Assembly: GCA_965215025.1 (NCBI GenBank)
Contig: CBDCCV010000002.1
Span: forward strand, 1,736,001 to 1,800,000
Direction: 5' to 3'
Origin: CBDCCV01 sp965215025
GTDB taxonomy: Bacteria; Bacteroidota; Rhodothermia; Rhodothermales; Salinibacteraceae
Length of the DNA: 64,000 nt
Each line of letters starts with the position of its first letter. Position 1 is the stretch's first letter. Shown piece by piece: positions 35,433-44,262 of the stretch. The notes under the pieces were generated by a model, which was given only the letters and a program-made list of their open reading frames with translations, made no database searches and was not told the origin of the DNA. A program made the position numbers and the translations under genes.

Positions 35433-35460
35433 GTAGGGGCGTATGGCGATACGCCCCTAC
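35433..35460. terminator. Perfect hairpin shared by the phosphoesterase and pyrC genes
   Basis: GTAGGGGCGTAT (35433-35444) and ATACGCCCCTAC (35449-35460) form a perfect 12-base stem around GGCG. The right arm contains the pyrC stop codon (CTA at 35457-35459 on the plus strand). It lies 18 bases past the phosphoesterase stop. It resembles dispersed GTAGGGGCGTA-type palindromic repeats of other bacteria and probably also terminates both convergent genes, although it lacks long T tracts. Confidence 0.7.
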
Positions 35461-36752
35461 CTCCCGTTCTCCACGAAGCGCCCTTTGTTGTAGATCGCCC
35501 ACGCGCGCCCGACCATCCGGGCGCCGACGAACGGCGTGTTGCGGCTCTTCGAGCGGATGTCGTCTTCGGAAAACGTCCACCGCGTCTCGGCGTCGAAGAC
35601 GGTCAGGCACGCCGCGGCGCCTTCCTCGATCTTCGGCATCGGCAGGCCGAGAATCCGGCGCGGGGCGACGGTGAGCTTCCGCACGGCCTCTTCCACCGAG
35701 AGCACGCCCGGCGCGATCAGCTCGCGGCCGACGAGGCCCCAGGCCGTCTCCAGCCCCAGGATGCCGAACGGCGCGGCGGCAAACTCGACCTCCTTCTCGA
35801 ACGAGGCGTGCGGGGCGTGGTCCGTGCAGAGGGCGTCGATGGTGCCGTCTTGAAGGCCGGCCTTGAGCGCCTCGATGTCCTCGGCGGTGCGGAGCGGCGG
35901 GTGCATCTTCGTGTGCGTGTCGAAGCCTGTTTCCTCGACGGCCTCATCCGTGAGGGCGAGGTGGTGCGTACACACCTCGGCGGTGATGGTGACGCCGCGC
36001 GCCTTGGCCTCGCGCACGAGATCGACGGCGCGCGCGGTAGAGATGTGCGCCACGTGCACATGCCCGCCGACGACCTCAGCCAGCAAAGCGTCGCGGGCGA
36101 TCATCACCTCCTCGGCCAGCGCCGGAATGCCCTTCACGCCCAGGCGCGTACTGGCGGCGCCCTCATGCATGTGGCCGTCCTCGTTGAGCGAAAGCTCCTC
36201 CATGTGGTTGATGATGGGCTTTCCGAGCATGGCGCTGTACTCGAGCGCGCGACGCATCAGGCCCGCGTGCCACACGGGCGAGCCGTCGTCGGAAAAAGCC
36301 ACGGCGCCGCCCTCCGCGAGGTCCGCCATCTCGGCCAGTTCCTTTCCTTCACGGCGCTTGGAGACGCAGGCGATGGGGTGCACGTCCACCGCCGTCTGTT
36401 CGGCGCGCTCGATGACGAACTCGACCACGTCGCGCGTGTGGATGGGCGGGTCCGTGTTCGGCATACAGGCCACGGCGGTGAAGCCCCCGGCGGCGGCGGC
36501 GCGGCAGCCTGTTTGGATCGTCTCCTTGTGCTCCTGCCCCGGCTCGCGCAAGTGCACGTGCATGTCCATCCACCCCGGCGAGATCGTCTTCCCCGAGGCG
36601 TCGTAGCGCGGAATGTTTTCTCCGGGATCGAGGCTTTCGCCAATCCCCGCGATGTTTCCCTCACGGATGAGAAGATCGGCGCGGCGCGTCTGGCCGGTTT
36701 CGGGGTTGAGGAGCGTGCCGCTGTGGAGGAGGAGGTCGGGCGTTTCGGGCAT
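35457..36752 (-). CDS. pyrC: Dihydroorotase
   Basis: 431 residues from ATG 36752. The zinc motif HVHLREPG has His65 and His67. Other conserved parts are GFTAVACMPNTDPP, the carbamylated-Lys region, MHPPLRTAEDIEAL and LCTDHAPH. It closes carbamoyl-aspartate to dihydroorotate in pyrimidine synthesis. The length and DRTDHAPH-like segment fit the class I multifunctional (AllB/PyrC type I) form. It is a single gene whose stop falls inside the hairpin at 35433-35460. Confidence 0.93.
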   Translation of the reverse strand: MPETPDLLLHSGTLLNPETGQTRRADLLIREGNIAGIGESLDPGENIPRYDASGKTISPGWMDMHVHLREPGQEHKETIQTGCRAAAAGGFTAVACMPNTDPPIHTRDVVEFVIERAEQTAVDVHPIACVSKRREGKELAEMADLAEGGAVAFSDDGSPVWHAGLMRRALEYSAMLGKPIINHMEELSLNEDGHMHEGAASTRLGVKGIPALAEEVMIARDALLAEVVGGHVHVAHISTARAVDLVREAKARGVTITAEVCTHHLALTDEAVEETGFDTHTKMHPPLRTAEDIEALKAGLQDGTIDALCTDHAPHASFEKEVEFAAAPFGILGLETAWGLVGRELIAPGVLSVEEAVRKLTVAPRRILGLPMPKIEEGAAACLTVFDAETRWTFSEDDIRSKSRNTPFVGARMVGRAWAIYNKGRFVENGR

Positions 36753-36845
36753 TGCTTGAGAGCGTTTACGGTTCGGGGACGCGGAGATTCTGTTCAAGGT
36801 AAGATCCTCACCGCTCATCTCACATCCCCGGCTTTTCGTTGCGTT

Positions 36846-36874
36846 TTTGGAGAGGCGTCTCTATTTTAGTTTTC
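36846..36874 (+). promoter_or_regulatory. Possible Bacteroidota-type promoter for the AraC-like gene
   Basis: TTTG at 36846-36849 and TAGTTTTC at 36867-36874 are separated by 17 bases. The second matches TAnnTTT of the Bacteroidota -7 element except for its last base. It is 71 bases before the ATG at 36946. Confidence 0.3.
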
Positions 36875-36945
36875 GCACGCGGAGTATGCGTGGTGCACCA
36901 CATAAGTGGCTGCCGCAGTCTCTTTCGTTAAAAAGGGGGGGGCGG

Positions 36946-37359
36946 ATGAGTCCGCTCGAGCAGCAACGGTTTATCCGAGAAGAGCTTGCAGCGTTCAAGC
37001 GGCAACTCGAACCCCCCGATGCGTCCTACCCGGCGGAGGTGGAGGCGGTGCTCGGCTGCGTGCACGAACGCCTCTTTGAGCCTGCGCTGACGGTGGGGGC
37101 AGCGCTGCGCGCCTGCGGCATCCGCGGGTCACACATCCACTCGGATTTCAAGTGGCACGTGGGCAAGACCCTCGGCGAGCACATCCGGGACCGGCGCCTT
37201 TTGGCGGCGGTGCGGCTCCTCGGCCACGAGCAGCTTTCCATTGACACCATCGCCTTCAGCATCGGCTATGAGCACTACTCCTCGTTCCGGCGAGCGTTCA
37301 AGCGGGAGATGGGGTGCCCGCCATCGGTGTACCGGGAGCAAATGGGTGGGACAAAATGA
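36946..37359 (+). CDS. AraC-type helix-turn-helix transcription regulator
   Basis: 137 residues from ATG 36946, just after a run of eight G at 36935-36942 that acts as or covers the ribosome-binding site. A short helical N-terminal part is followed by the AraC DNA-binding domain (about 45-130): CGIRGSHIHSDFKWHVGKTLGEHIRDRRLLAAVRLL and IDTIAFSIGYEHYSSFRRAFKREMGCPPSVYR. There is no ligand-binding domain. Its target is not known; the secreted metalloprotease gene starts 127 bases downstream in the same direction. Confidence 0.87.
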   Translation: MSPLEQQRFIREELAAFKRQLEPPDASYPAEVEAVLGCVHERLFEPALTVGAALRACGIRGSHIHSDFKWHVGKTLGEHIRDRRLLAAVRLLGHEQLSIDTIAFSIGYEHYSSFRRAFKREMGCPPSVYREQMGGTK

Positions 37360-37486
37360 CGGGAGAAACGGTCGGGAAGAATGGGCGGGAAAGGCGGTCT
37401 ACGTGCTGCCGACCGGGATGTGCTATCGTGGCAGCAGCGGTGCCCTGCGGCGCCGGACGCCCTCTGCCACTTAACCCGCCAGAGCC

Positions 37487-39673
37487 ATGACCCTCCGCTA
37501 CACGTGCTCCACTCGCTCCTTCTTCGGCATGGTACTCTTCACCATCATGCTTCTCGCGCCCGACGCCTTTGCGCAGCAGACCTCCGGCGATCCGCCCAGC
37601 CTGTTCCGCGATGCCGGTGCCACCCGCCAAGCCCTCAAGGCGCAGGGCACGGAACGCCTCCAGACGATTGAAGCTGTGCCCACGACCGCTTCGATCCGGC
37701 TCGTGCGCATCGCGGACAACCTTTCGCAACAGGTCGTGCTGACGATGCAGTTGGACGCTAAGAGGGGCCTCGCGCCCGACATCCAAACGGTATTCCAGAG
37801 CGAAGACCCGGAACAGGATTCCTTCAGCGGCGAGGGCGCGGTCGAACTCTTCATCCGGCGCGACGACGTTGAGATTGTTTCCGACGACATCTACGCTTGG
37901 GACGGCACCATCGTGGGCGGCCCCGGAAACAGCGTGGAGGTCGGCGAGGCGCACTTCATCTACCACAAGGGCGGGCACGTCTCCGGCTCGATCCGCATCA
38001 AAGACGAGTTCTATAAGGTATACCCGCTCGAAAACGGTCTAAGCGCACTCGTAGAGATCAACGAGAGCAAGATGCCGCGTGGAGGCACCAGCCCGCTGTA
38101 CAACGGCGGCGGCCCCTCCGCTGCACCTCCCGCATCTCTAACGCGACCGCGCTCCGCCGCCACGCCGGAGGAGGCTTCGCTTCAAAAGACGTGCAGCGCC
38201 ACAGACGACTTCACTGCGACGGGAACCGGACTGCCGACGATGACGGCAGCAGAAGCCGCAACCTCCCAGGCGCCGTCTTCCGCCGCAACGAGCTGCGGCG
38301 GTTCTACCAAGATCGACATGCTCATCGTGTACACTGCCGGAGCAGCTCAGGGCCGAGACATCAACAACCTCATCGCCACGGTGATACAGGAGGCCAACCG
38401 CTCCTACGACAACAGCGCCATCAACGGCCTCGACCTCCGGCTCGCCCACAGCCAGCAGGTGAGTTTCGACCCGGGTGATGGCCTGCCAGACGACGACATA
38501 GATCGACTGCGCAACGACAGTCAGATCCAGTCATTACGCAACCAGTACGATGCGGACGTAGTGATTCTACTGACGGGTGACGTTTATGGAATTCAGACGC
38601 CAAATGGGGAAATCAACATCACAGGCGCTGTTGAGGAGATCCTGGCCGAGGCGCCTGATGCTTACGGCGTCGTAGAAGCACCGTTTGCCGATGCACCGGA
38701 TTACACCTTCGCTCATGAGGTGGGCCACGTGCAGGGCGGGCAGCACCACCCTGACGACATCGACTTCAACGATCCCGACTACAACCCCGAGGGCGATTAC
38801 CTTCCCAACTCCTTCGGCCACCGCTTCAGGGACCGCGACTGCTCGTGGATTTTCTTCTGCCACTACGACTACTATGCCACTGTCATGGCCTATCCGTTTG
38901 ACCGTTTCAACCAAGACAGGGATTACGCAAACATCGAGCACTTCTCGAACCCGAACGAGCGGTTCGACTCGCAACGCACGGGCACGAGCGCGCGCAACAA
39001 CGCCAGCGCACTGCGTACCACGGCCAGCACGGTGGCCAGCTTCCGCCAGGGCACCCCGGACCTGGTCGCTTCTATCGACATGACGGGCGACCCACGCACG
39101 GCCGAGCGCACGTTCACGGCGGACCCTTGCGGCGGCACGGGTGGCTACAGCTACGAATGGCGCATCAGCTACAACGACCCAGACAACTACGGCAGCATCA
39201 TAAGCACGCAACCGAGCTTTACGCGCACGTTCCCCGACGGCACGCACTTCGTAAAGCTAACCGTGTACGACGGTGCAGGGCAAGTGGCGACTGCGGTACA
39301 GTTCGTCTACATCGCCGACGAGGGCGGCTGTCTCCTGCCCCCGTGTGAGCTTTCCGCTGACGGATCAGCATCGGCAAACGCAGAAACGGCGAGCGCTGCA
39401 ACGCTGCCTGAAACGTTCGCCCTGCACGCGCCCTATCCGAACCCCTTCCAGGCCTCTTCGGAGATCGCGTTCGATCTACCAGAGCGTGCAGAGGTGCGCC
39501 TGGCCGTCTACGACGTGCTGGGACGCGAGATGGCCCTTCTTGTGAATGAGACGCGCCCAGCCGGCGTGCACCACGCTCGTTTCAACGCGGCGGGCCTCAC
39601 CAGCGGCGTCTACGTCGTGCGCTTCACCGCCGGCGCCTACGTTAAGACGCAGCGCCTCGTGCTCGTGAGGTAG
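37487..39673 (+). CDS. Secreted zinc metalloprotease with T9SS sorting domain (reprolysin-like)
   Basis: 728 residues. A signal peptide (about 1-27) and a propeptide-like beta region (about 50-200) come first. The catalytic domain follows with HEVGHVQGGQHH near residue 408 and the Met-turn YATVMAYP, as in metzincins of the reprolysin/M12 group. A PKD-like beta-sandwich lies at about 520-620. The C-terminal T9SS type A domain is PYPNPFQ ... VRLAVYDVLGREM ... SGVYVVRF. The enzyme is expected to cross the outer membrane and act at the cell surface or outside. Substrate unknown. Confidence 0.92.
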   Translation: MTLRYTCSTRSFFGMVLFTIMLLAPDAFAQQTSGDPPSLFRDAGATRQALKAQGTERLQTIEAVPTTASIRLVRIADNLSQQVVLTMQLDAKRGLAPDIQTVFQSEDPEQDSFSGEGAVELFIRRDDVEIVSDDIYAWDGTIVGGPGNSVEVGEAHFIYHKGGHVSGSIRIKDEFYKVYPLENGLSALVEINESKMPRGGTSPLYNGGGPSAAPPASLTRPRSAATPEEASLQKTCSATDDFTATGTGLPTMTAAEAATSQAPSSAATSCGGSTKIDMLIVYTAGAAQGRDINNLIATVIQEANRSYDNSAINGLDLRLAHSQQVSFDPGDGLPDDDIDRLRNDSQIQSLRNQYDADVVILLTGDVYGIQTPNGEINITGAVEEILAEAPDAYGVVEAPFADAPDYTFAHEVGHVQGGQHHPDDIDFNDPDYNPEGDYLPNSFGHRFRDRDCSWIFFCHYDYYATVMAYPFDRFNQDRDYANIEHFSNPNERFDSQRTGTSARNNASALRTTASTVASFRQGTPDLVASIDMTGDPRTAERTFTADPCGGTGGYSYEWRISYNDPDNYGSIISTQPSFTRTFPDGTHFVKLTVYDGAGQVATAVQFVYIADEGGCLLPPCELSADGSASANAETASAATLPETFALHAPYPNPFQASSEIAFDLPERAEVRLAVYDVLGREMALLVNETRPAGVHHARFNAAGLTSGVYVVRFTAGAYVKTQRLVLVR

Positions 39674-39777
39674 CGGCTAACGAAAACGCTCATCGCGCAG
39701 GCGGCGGCTCGGCGACAGCGTCGAGTCGCCGCGCGCGTCTCAATCTCCGCTAAACTCATTCGATCAACTTACAACTT

Positions 39778-40479
39778 ATGCGACACGCAATGAAAGCCCT
39801 TCTGCTTACTGGCCTACTCACGCTCCTTGGCTGCGGCCTCTTCGGCTCCGACGACGACAACGGCGGCGAGGAAGAGCCGCCGCTTATCGAAACCCTCTTC
39901 GCCGTCCAGGTCAATGGCAAGTCATGGGGCACTGGAAGTGGCTCTATCAGCCTCAGTTGCAGGGGCGAAGCGAGTCTCTGGCTTGGACTCGTCGGTGCAC
40001 ACGTCGTTGAGCAAACCTGGCCGTACTATGAAGCCGTGGAAATCTCCACACCCTATGAAGGGCTAGGCACCTACTCTCTCGTTAGAACTCTGCAAAACGA
40101 GAGGCAGTCGCTCTACTCCGGGACGCACTACACGGAGCAGGATGGGGACGTAGCCATTGCTCGGTACAACGCCACCGAGGACCCCGAAGCCAACCAACTT
40201 ACCATCACGCGCTACGACCCGGACGGCGGCAGTACAGAAAGCGCTCGTGATTACGTCCGCGATAAACCTCTCTTCAAGACCGCTGGCATCGTCGAGGGCA
40301 CCTTCCGCACTACCGTGGTCGTGCGCCCCGAAGACGCTAAAGCCGAGCCGGGCGAGATGCGCCGCCGCCAGCCCGACACGCTCCGCTTCACTGAGGGGCG
40401 CTTCCGCGTGGGCGTCGTCGAGGTCAAGGACGCCATCGAGGAATGCGGCCCGGTCCCTACCGGGCAACGCGAGGAGTAG
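39778..40479 (+). CDS. Predicted lipoprotein of unknown function
   Basis: 233 residues; a second ATG four codons in also fits. Lipobox LLTLLGC is followed by an Asp/Glu/Gly-rich linker (DDDNGGEEEPP). The rest is a beta-rich domain beginning FAVQVNGKSW, as seen in several outer-membrane-attached lipoproteins of this phylum. No catalytic motif was found. It lies after the secreted metalloprotease and may be coexpressed with it. Confidence 0.72.
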   Translation: MRHAMKALLLTGLLTLLGCGLFGSDDDNGGEEEPPLIETLFAVQVNGKSWGTGSGSISLSCRGEASLWLGLVGAHVVEQTWPYYEAVEISTPYEGLGTYSLVRTLQNERQSLYSGTHYTEQDGDVAIARYNATEDPEANQLTITRYDPDGGSTESARDYVRDKPLFKTAGIVEGTFRTTVVVRPEDAKAEPGEMRRRQPDTLRFTEGRFRVGVVEVKDAIEECGPVPTGQREE

Positions 40480-40507
40480 CAGTAGCGCGGATGGGCAACA
40501 GGGCCGG

Positions 40508-40578
40508 GCCGCCGCCGCGCGCTTCGAGGCGTCGGGCCTCGCCAGCGGCGTCCAAGTCATGCGCCTGACTGCCAGCGC
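40508..40578 (+). pseudogene. Remnant of a T9SS C-terminal sorting domain
   Basis: In one forward frame this stretch reads AARFEASGLASGVQVMRLTAS. It matches the last third of the T9SS type A domain (xFxAxGLxSGxYxxRL) but lacks the upstream PNPF part and a coding start. It lies just after the lipoprotein stop and before the DPP-IV stop on the other strand. The most likely source is a former T9SS cargo gene that has mostly been deleted. Confidence 0.45.
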
Positions 40579-40600
40579 CCACGCCCCGCGCCATACAAGC

Positions 40601-42970
40601 CTACTCCGCCGCGCTCGCCATCTCCTCTTCGCCGGTGCGGATGAGGTTTTCCTGGAGGTAGTCCGTCATCTTCGTAAACAGGTTCAGGCGCGTGGGGCCG
40701 CCGTAGATGCCGTGGTTCTTGCCGGGGTAGAGCATGAAGTCGAACTGCTTGTTCGCCTCCTGCAGCGCCTGAGCCATCTGCATCGAGTTCTGGACGTGGA
40801 CGTTGTCGTCGAAGTCGCCGTGGATGAGGAGCAGGTCCTGCCCTTCCTTGAGGCGGTCGGCGTACTTCAGGGGCGCGCCTTCTTCGTAGCCGCTTTCGTT
40901 CTTCTCGGGCGTGGACATGTAGCGCTCGGTGTAGATGGTGTCGTAGAAGCGCCAGTCCGTCACCGGGGCCACCGAGATGCCCACGTCGAAGACGTCGGGG
41001 CCGTCATCGTAGAGCATGGCCAGGAGCGTCATGTAGCCGCCGTAGCTCCATCCCCAGATGCCCAGGCGATCCTCGTCCACGTACGGCAAGGCGCGCAGGT
41101 GCTTCGCCGCAGCGATCTGATCTTCGGTCTCGGGGATGCCCAGCCGCTTGTAAGGCACGTCCTGAAAGGCTTTGCCGCGCCCGCCCGTGCCGCGGTTGTC
41201 CACGCTGGCGACGACCACGCCATGCTCGGCGGCGAGGTAGCGGTGCCACAGCTCGCGCGGGCCGCCCCACTGGTTGGTGACCGTCTGCGCGCCGGGGCCG
41301 CCGTAGACGTACATCAGCGTCGGGTACGCCTGACCTTCTTCAGAGCCGCGCGGCTTGATGACGTAGGCGTTCAAGGACGTGCCGTCGGCGCCGGGGACGG
41401 TGGTGAACTCCGGCTCCGGGAGGTCGTAGCGCGCGAGCTTTTCGATCAGCGCTTCGTTGCTCTCCAAGACGACGAGCTGCTCGCCGTCGGCGCGGTGGAG
41501 CGTGACTACAGGCGGCTGCGTGGCCGAGGAGTACGTGTCGATGTAGTAGCCTTCGTCGGGCGCCATGTTGACGTCGTGCCAGCCAGCGCCCTCGGTGATC
41601 TTCTCCGGCGTGCCCGGTGCGGCTTCTTCCGCGCCCATCTCAAACGGCACGCGGTAGAGGTGCCGCTCCATTGAGCTTTCCTTCGTGCCGGTGACGTAGG
41701 CGGCGTTTTCCGCCGTGTCGATGCCGTGGAAGTCCGTCACCTCCCACTCGCCCGCGGTGATGCGGCCGGCCGGCTCGCCCGCGCTCGTGTAGAGGTAGAG
41801 GTGGTTGTAGCCGTCCGTCTCGCTGGCGAAGACGAAGTGCTCGCCGCCGTCCAGGTACGTGATCTTCTCGCTCTCGACGTCGATGTAGGTGTCCTCCTCT
41901 TCTTCGAGGACGATTTCGAGATCGAGCGTGGCCGGGTCGCCGTAGAGGAGTTCGAGGCGGTTCTGGTCGCGGTTCAGGCGGAACATCCGCACCTTGTGTC
42001 CGCCGTCGATCTCGGGCGTCCAGTCCATCGTGGTGAGGTACTCCTGGTCGTCGCCGCCTTCGTAATCGTCGCTCCACGTGCCCGTGTCGAAGTAGCGGAT
42101 CTCCGGCTCCGCGCCCTCGCCCTGCATGTTGATCACGCCGATTTTTATTTCGCTGTTGGCCTCGCCGGCTTTGGGGTAGCGGAAGCGCTCGTAAGAAGGG
42201 TAGCGCGTGGTGAAGTCCGTCATGGCGAACTCGCGCGTCTTCGACTCGTCGAGCTTGTAGAAGGCGATGTAGCGCCCGTCCGGACTCCAGCTAAACCCGT
42301 CGCGCAGGCCGAACTCCTCCTCGTACACCCAGTCGAAGGTGCCGTTGATGATGGTGCCCTCCTCACCGTCCGAGGTGAGCGGCGTGACCTCGCCCGTGGA
42401 GAGGTTTTTGGCGAAGAGGTTGCGCGCGCGCACGAAGGCCACCTCGTCTCCCGCCGGGTTGAACTTGGCGAACATCTGGTGCCCTTTCTCGCGCGCGTCG
42501 ATGGGCGTCAGATCGCCACTGTCGAGGTCGTAGACGTAGTAGTAGCCTTTGGTGTTGTAGCGCCAGACGCGCTCGGAATCCGTGTAGAGCAGGACTTTGC
42601 TCTTGTCCTGGCTGTACTGGTAGCCCTCGATGGTGATGAGGCGCCCGACGTCCTCAGCGCGGAGCGCAGAGCCGTTGATGAGGCGCTCGCGCTCGTCGGT
42701 CTCGAGGTTATAGCGCATCAAGTGCGTGACGCCGCCGCTGTCTGCGCTACTGCCCTCGGCCTCCTCGGTGTAGGTGATGACGGGGCCTTCCTCGGCCCAG
42801 CGCCCGCCCTGGAACGACTTCGGGTAGAAGGCGCCCGAGGCGTGAATGTCTTCAAGCGTGAGCGCGGGCGGATTGCTCTCCTGCGCCTGACTCGGCAGGG
42901 CGAACGCCGCCAGGAGCAAGAATAAAAAAAGCTGGAACGGCCACCTGTGCTGGTGTGTCGTCGTACGCAT
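40601..42970 (-). CDS. Dipeptidyl-peptidase IV (S9 family)
   Basis: 789 residues from ATG 42970; the frame is open 120 codons upstream but that part has no family likeness. A signal peptide (about 1-30), the DPP-IV N-terminal beta-propeller (about 60-510, with YxPDGRYIAF-like repeats) and the catalytic domain follow. The nucleophile is in GWSYGGYM near residue 641; the acid and His are in IHGDFDDNVHVQNS and YPGKNHGIYGG. It removes X-Pro or X-Ala dipeptides in the periplasm. Its Glu/Asp-rich surface is typical of the window's secreted proteins. Confidence 0.93.
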   Translation of the reverse strand: MRTTTHQHRWPFQLFLFLLLAAFALPSQAQESNPPALTLEDIHASGAFYPKSFQGGRWAEEGPVITYTEEAEGSSADSGGVTHLMRYNLETDERERLINGSALRAEDVGRLITIEGYQYSQDKSKVLLYTDSERVWRYNTKGYYYVYDLDSGDLTPIDAREKGHQMFAKFNPAGDEVAFVRARNLFAKNLSTGEVTPLTSDGEEGTIINGTFDWVYEEEFGLRDGFSWSPDGRYIAFYKLDESKTREFAMTDFTTRYPSYERFRYPKAGEANSEIKIGVINMQGEGAEPEIRYFDTGTWSDDYEGGDDQEYLTTMDWTPEIDGGHKVRMFRLNRDQNRLELLYGDPATLDLEIVLEEEEDTYIDVESEKITYLDGGEHFVFASETDGYNHLYLYTSAGEPAGRITAGEWEVTDFHGIDTAENAAYVTGTKESSMERHLYRVPFEMGAEEAAPGTPEKITEGAGWHDVNMAPDEGYYIDTYSSATQPPVVTLHRADGEQLVVLESNEALIEKLARYDLPEPEFTTVPGADGTSLNAYVIKPRGSEEGQAYPTLMYVYGGPGAQTVTNQWGGPRELWHRYLAAEHGVVVASVDNRGTGGRGKAFQDVPYKRLGIPETEDQIAAAKHLRALPYVDEDRLGIWGWSYGGYMTLLAMLYDDGPDVFDVGISVAPVTDWRFYDTIYTERYMSTPEKNESGYEEGAPLKYADRLKEGQDLLLIHGDFDDNVHVQNSMQMAQALQEANKQFDFMLYPGKNHGIYGGPTRLNLFTKMTDYLQENLIRTGEEEMASAAE

Positions 42971-43151
42971 CTGAACCCTAAGACTGGTTTGGAGTACACG
43001 GTGATGAGGGCGCAACGCCTGCGGGATGTTGACGCGCAGGCCACGACGCCTCGGGTATACTTGGAGCGGAGACGAGAGTTCGTCAGGCGCCTGTTCCGCT
43101 TTCCTCAACGAAGAAGTTTCACCCTCCCACTTCTCAACGAGGCCACCTCCT

Positions 43152-43646
43152 ATGAAACGCGCTTGCCTTATGATCTCCGCCTTGCTTTTGGTCATGACCG
43201 CCGCCGGCTGCCAAGACGACGCCGGCACGACCGGCCCCGACAGCCTCATCGTTCCGGAGCCTTCCACCGTCAGCGCCTCCGCCATCGGGGCGCCGGTGAA
43301 CCGGATGCCGGACAGCACCGAGACGGCCACCTACTACATGATCTTCGGCGGCCCGTACGCCACCAGCACGGGTGAAGCCACCCCCGACCACCCCGAGGCG
43401 GTGCTCAAGCGCGTCCTAGAGCAGGGCGTCACGCCGCGCGACGCCTGGTCCCCCATCGAGGCCTCCGTCCAGGTCCCCTGCGGCGCGCCGAACGTGTACA
43501 TGGCGCTGGTCGTGGAGCTGGCCGCCCCGGAGGACGCCATGATGGAAGAGATGGGCTTCGTGGCTGACCCGGAAGCCCTGCGGCCGCCGCCCAACCTCAA
43601 CTGCGGCGTCGAGCAGTTCAAGCACTACGCCTTCGACGAGGAGTGA
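43152..43646 (+). CDS. Small predicted lipoprotein
   Basis: 164 residues from ATG 43152. Lipobox LLLVMTAAGC has Cys at about 20. A Thr/Pro/Ser-rich linker follows, then a compact domain with two further Cys residues (VPCGAPN and NLNCGVEQ) that could form a disulfide. No family is recognised. It is divergent from the DPP-IV gene across 181 bases. Confidence 0.68.
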   Translation: MKRACLMISALLLVMTAAGCQDDAGTTGPDSLIVPEPSTVSASAIGAPVNRMPDSTETATYYMIFGGPYATSTGEATPDHPEAVLKRVLEQGVTPRDAWSPIEASVQVPCGAPNVYMALVVELAAPEDAMMEEMGFVADPEALRPPPNLNCGVEQFKHYAFDEE

Positions 43647-43698
43647 GGAAACCTGGGGGCGCAAGCTTAGAGAACGTAAGTTGTGACCTACGCCGTTT

Positions 43699-43792
43699 GT
43701 CATCCCGACTGAGCGGAACGAGTGGAGGGATCTGCGCTTGAGACGGCATTAGCGCCCACCCAGCTGCCTCGACTTCGCTCGGCATGATCAGG
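43699..43792. repeat. GTCATCCCGA-family inverted repeat
   Basis: The left end reads GTCATCCCGACTGAGCGG with GGAGGGATCT after it; the right part CGACTTCGCTCGGCATGAT is a partial inverted copy. It is related to the elements at 13.2, 44.7 and 55.1 kb but the arms have diverged. Confidence 0.6.
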
Positions 43793-43972
43793 AGGCTGGT
43801 GTTTCTTAGCACACCTCACAACTTGGGTTAAAGAACCTGTGCGAGTAGCGGGGTAAGCAGAAACGCCTGCCCGTCGTCATCCTGAGTCCCGGCACCGGGA
43901 CGGGGGGTCCCCTACGCTAAAGACGCTCCCACCGGAGCAGCGCAGACGCTCGGGAGGACTAAGGGCACCCCG

Positions 43973-44002
43973 TTCGCCAAACGGACTCTATAAATAGATT
44001 TG
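43973..44002 (+). promoter_or_regulatory. Candidate Bacteroidota-type promoter of the VapBC-like operon
   Basis: TAGATTTG at 43995-44002 matches TAnnTTTG exactly. TTCG at 43973-43976 is 18 bases upstream and is one base off the TTTG -33 element. The -7 element ends only 11 bases before the antitoxin ATG, so the leader would be very short. Confidence 0.5.
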
Positions 44003-44013
44003 GGCAACACGCC

Positions 44014-44262
44014 ATGACCGCCACCGAACGGCTCAAGCGCCGGCTCGACGCCCTGCCTCCGGACGTGCGCGAGGCCGAGGCCGCGCGCCTCCTCGACGAT
44101 CTCAGAGAACGGATGCAGGAGATCCATGTCGAGGAGAGCGAGGCCAAGCGCCACGCTAGAGTCGCCAGAGCCGTGGACGGGCTGCGCAGGATCAGCAAGC
44201 GCCAGACGCTGGGTAAGGACCTGACCATCCGTGACTTGATCGAAGACGGTCGCCGGATGTGA
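44014..44262 (+). CDS. Putative antitoxin of a VapBC-like pair
   Basis: 82 residues, highly charged and mostly helical, with a C-terminal TIRDLIEDGRRM as seen in antitoxins that neutralise PIN toxins. It lacks a clear AbrB or ribbon-helix-helix DNA-binding N-terminus, so the class is uncertain. Its stop overlaps the toxin start in a TGATG arrangement, which indicates coupled translation. Assignment depends mainly on the adjacent PIN gene. Confidence 0.65.
   Translation: MTATERLKRRLDALPPDVREAEAARLLDDLRERMQEIHVEESEAKRHARVARAVDGLRRISKRQTLGKDLTIRDLIEDGRRM

Larger units (their letters stand above)
43647..44013. other. Intergenic region with repeat elements before the VapBC-like pair
   Basis: No gene was seen in 367 bases. 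It contains one repeat-family element at 43699-43792 and a truncated relative beginning GTCATCCTGAG at 43876. A good promoter candidate lies at its right end. Confidence 0.5.
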
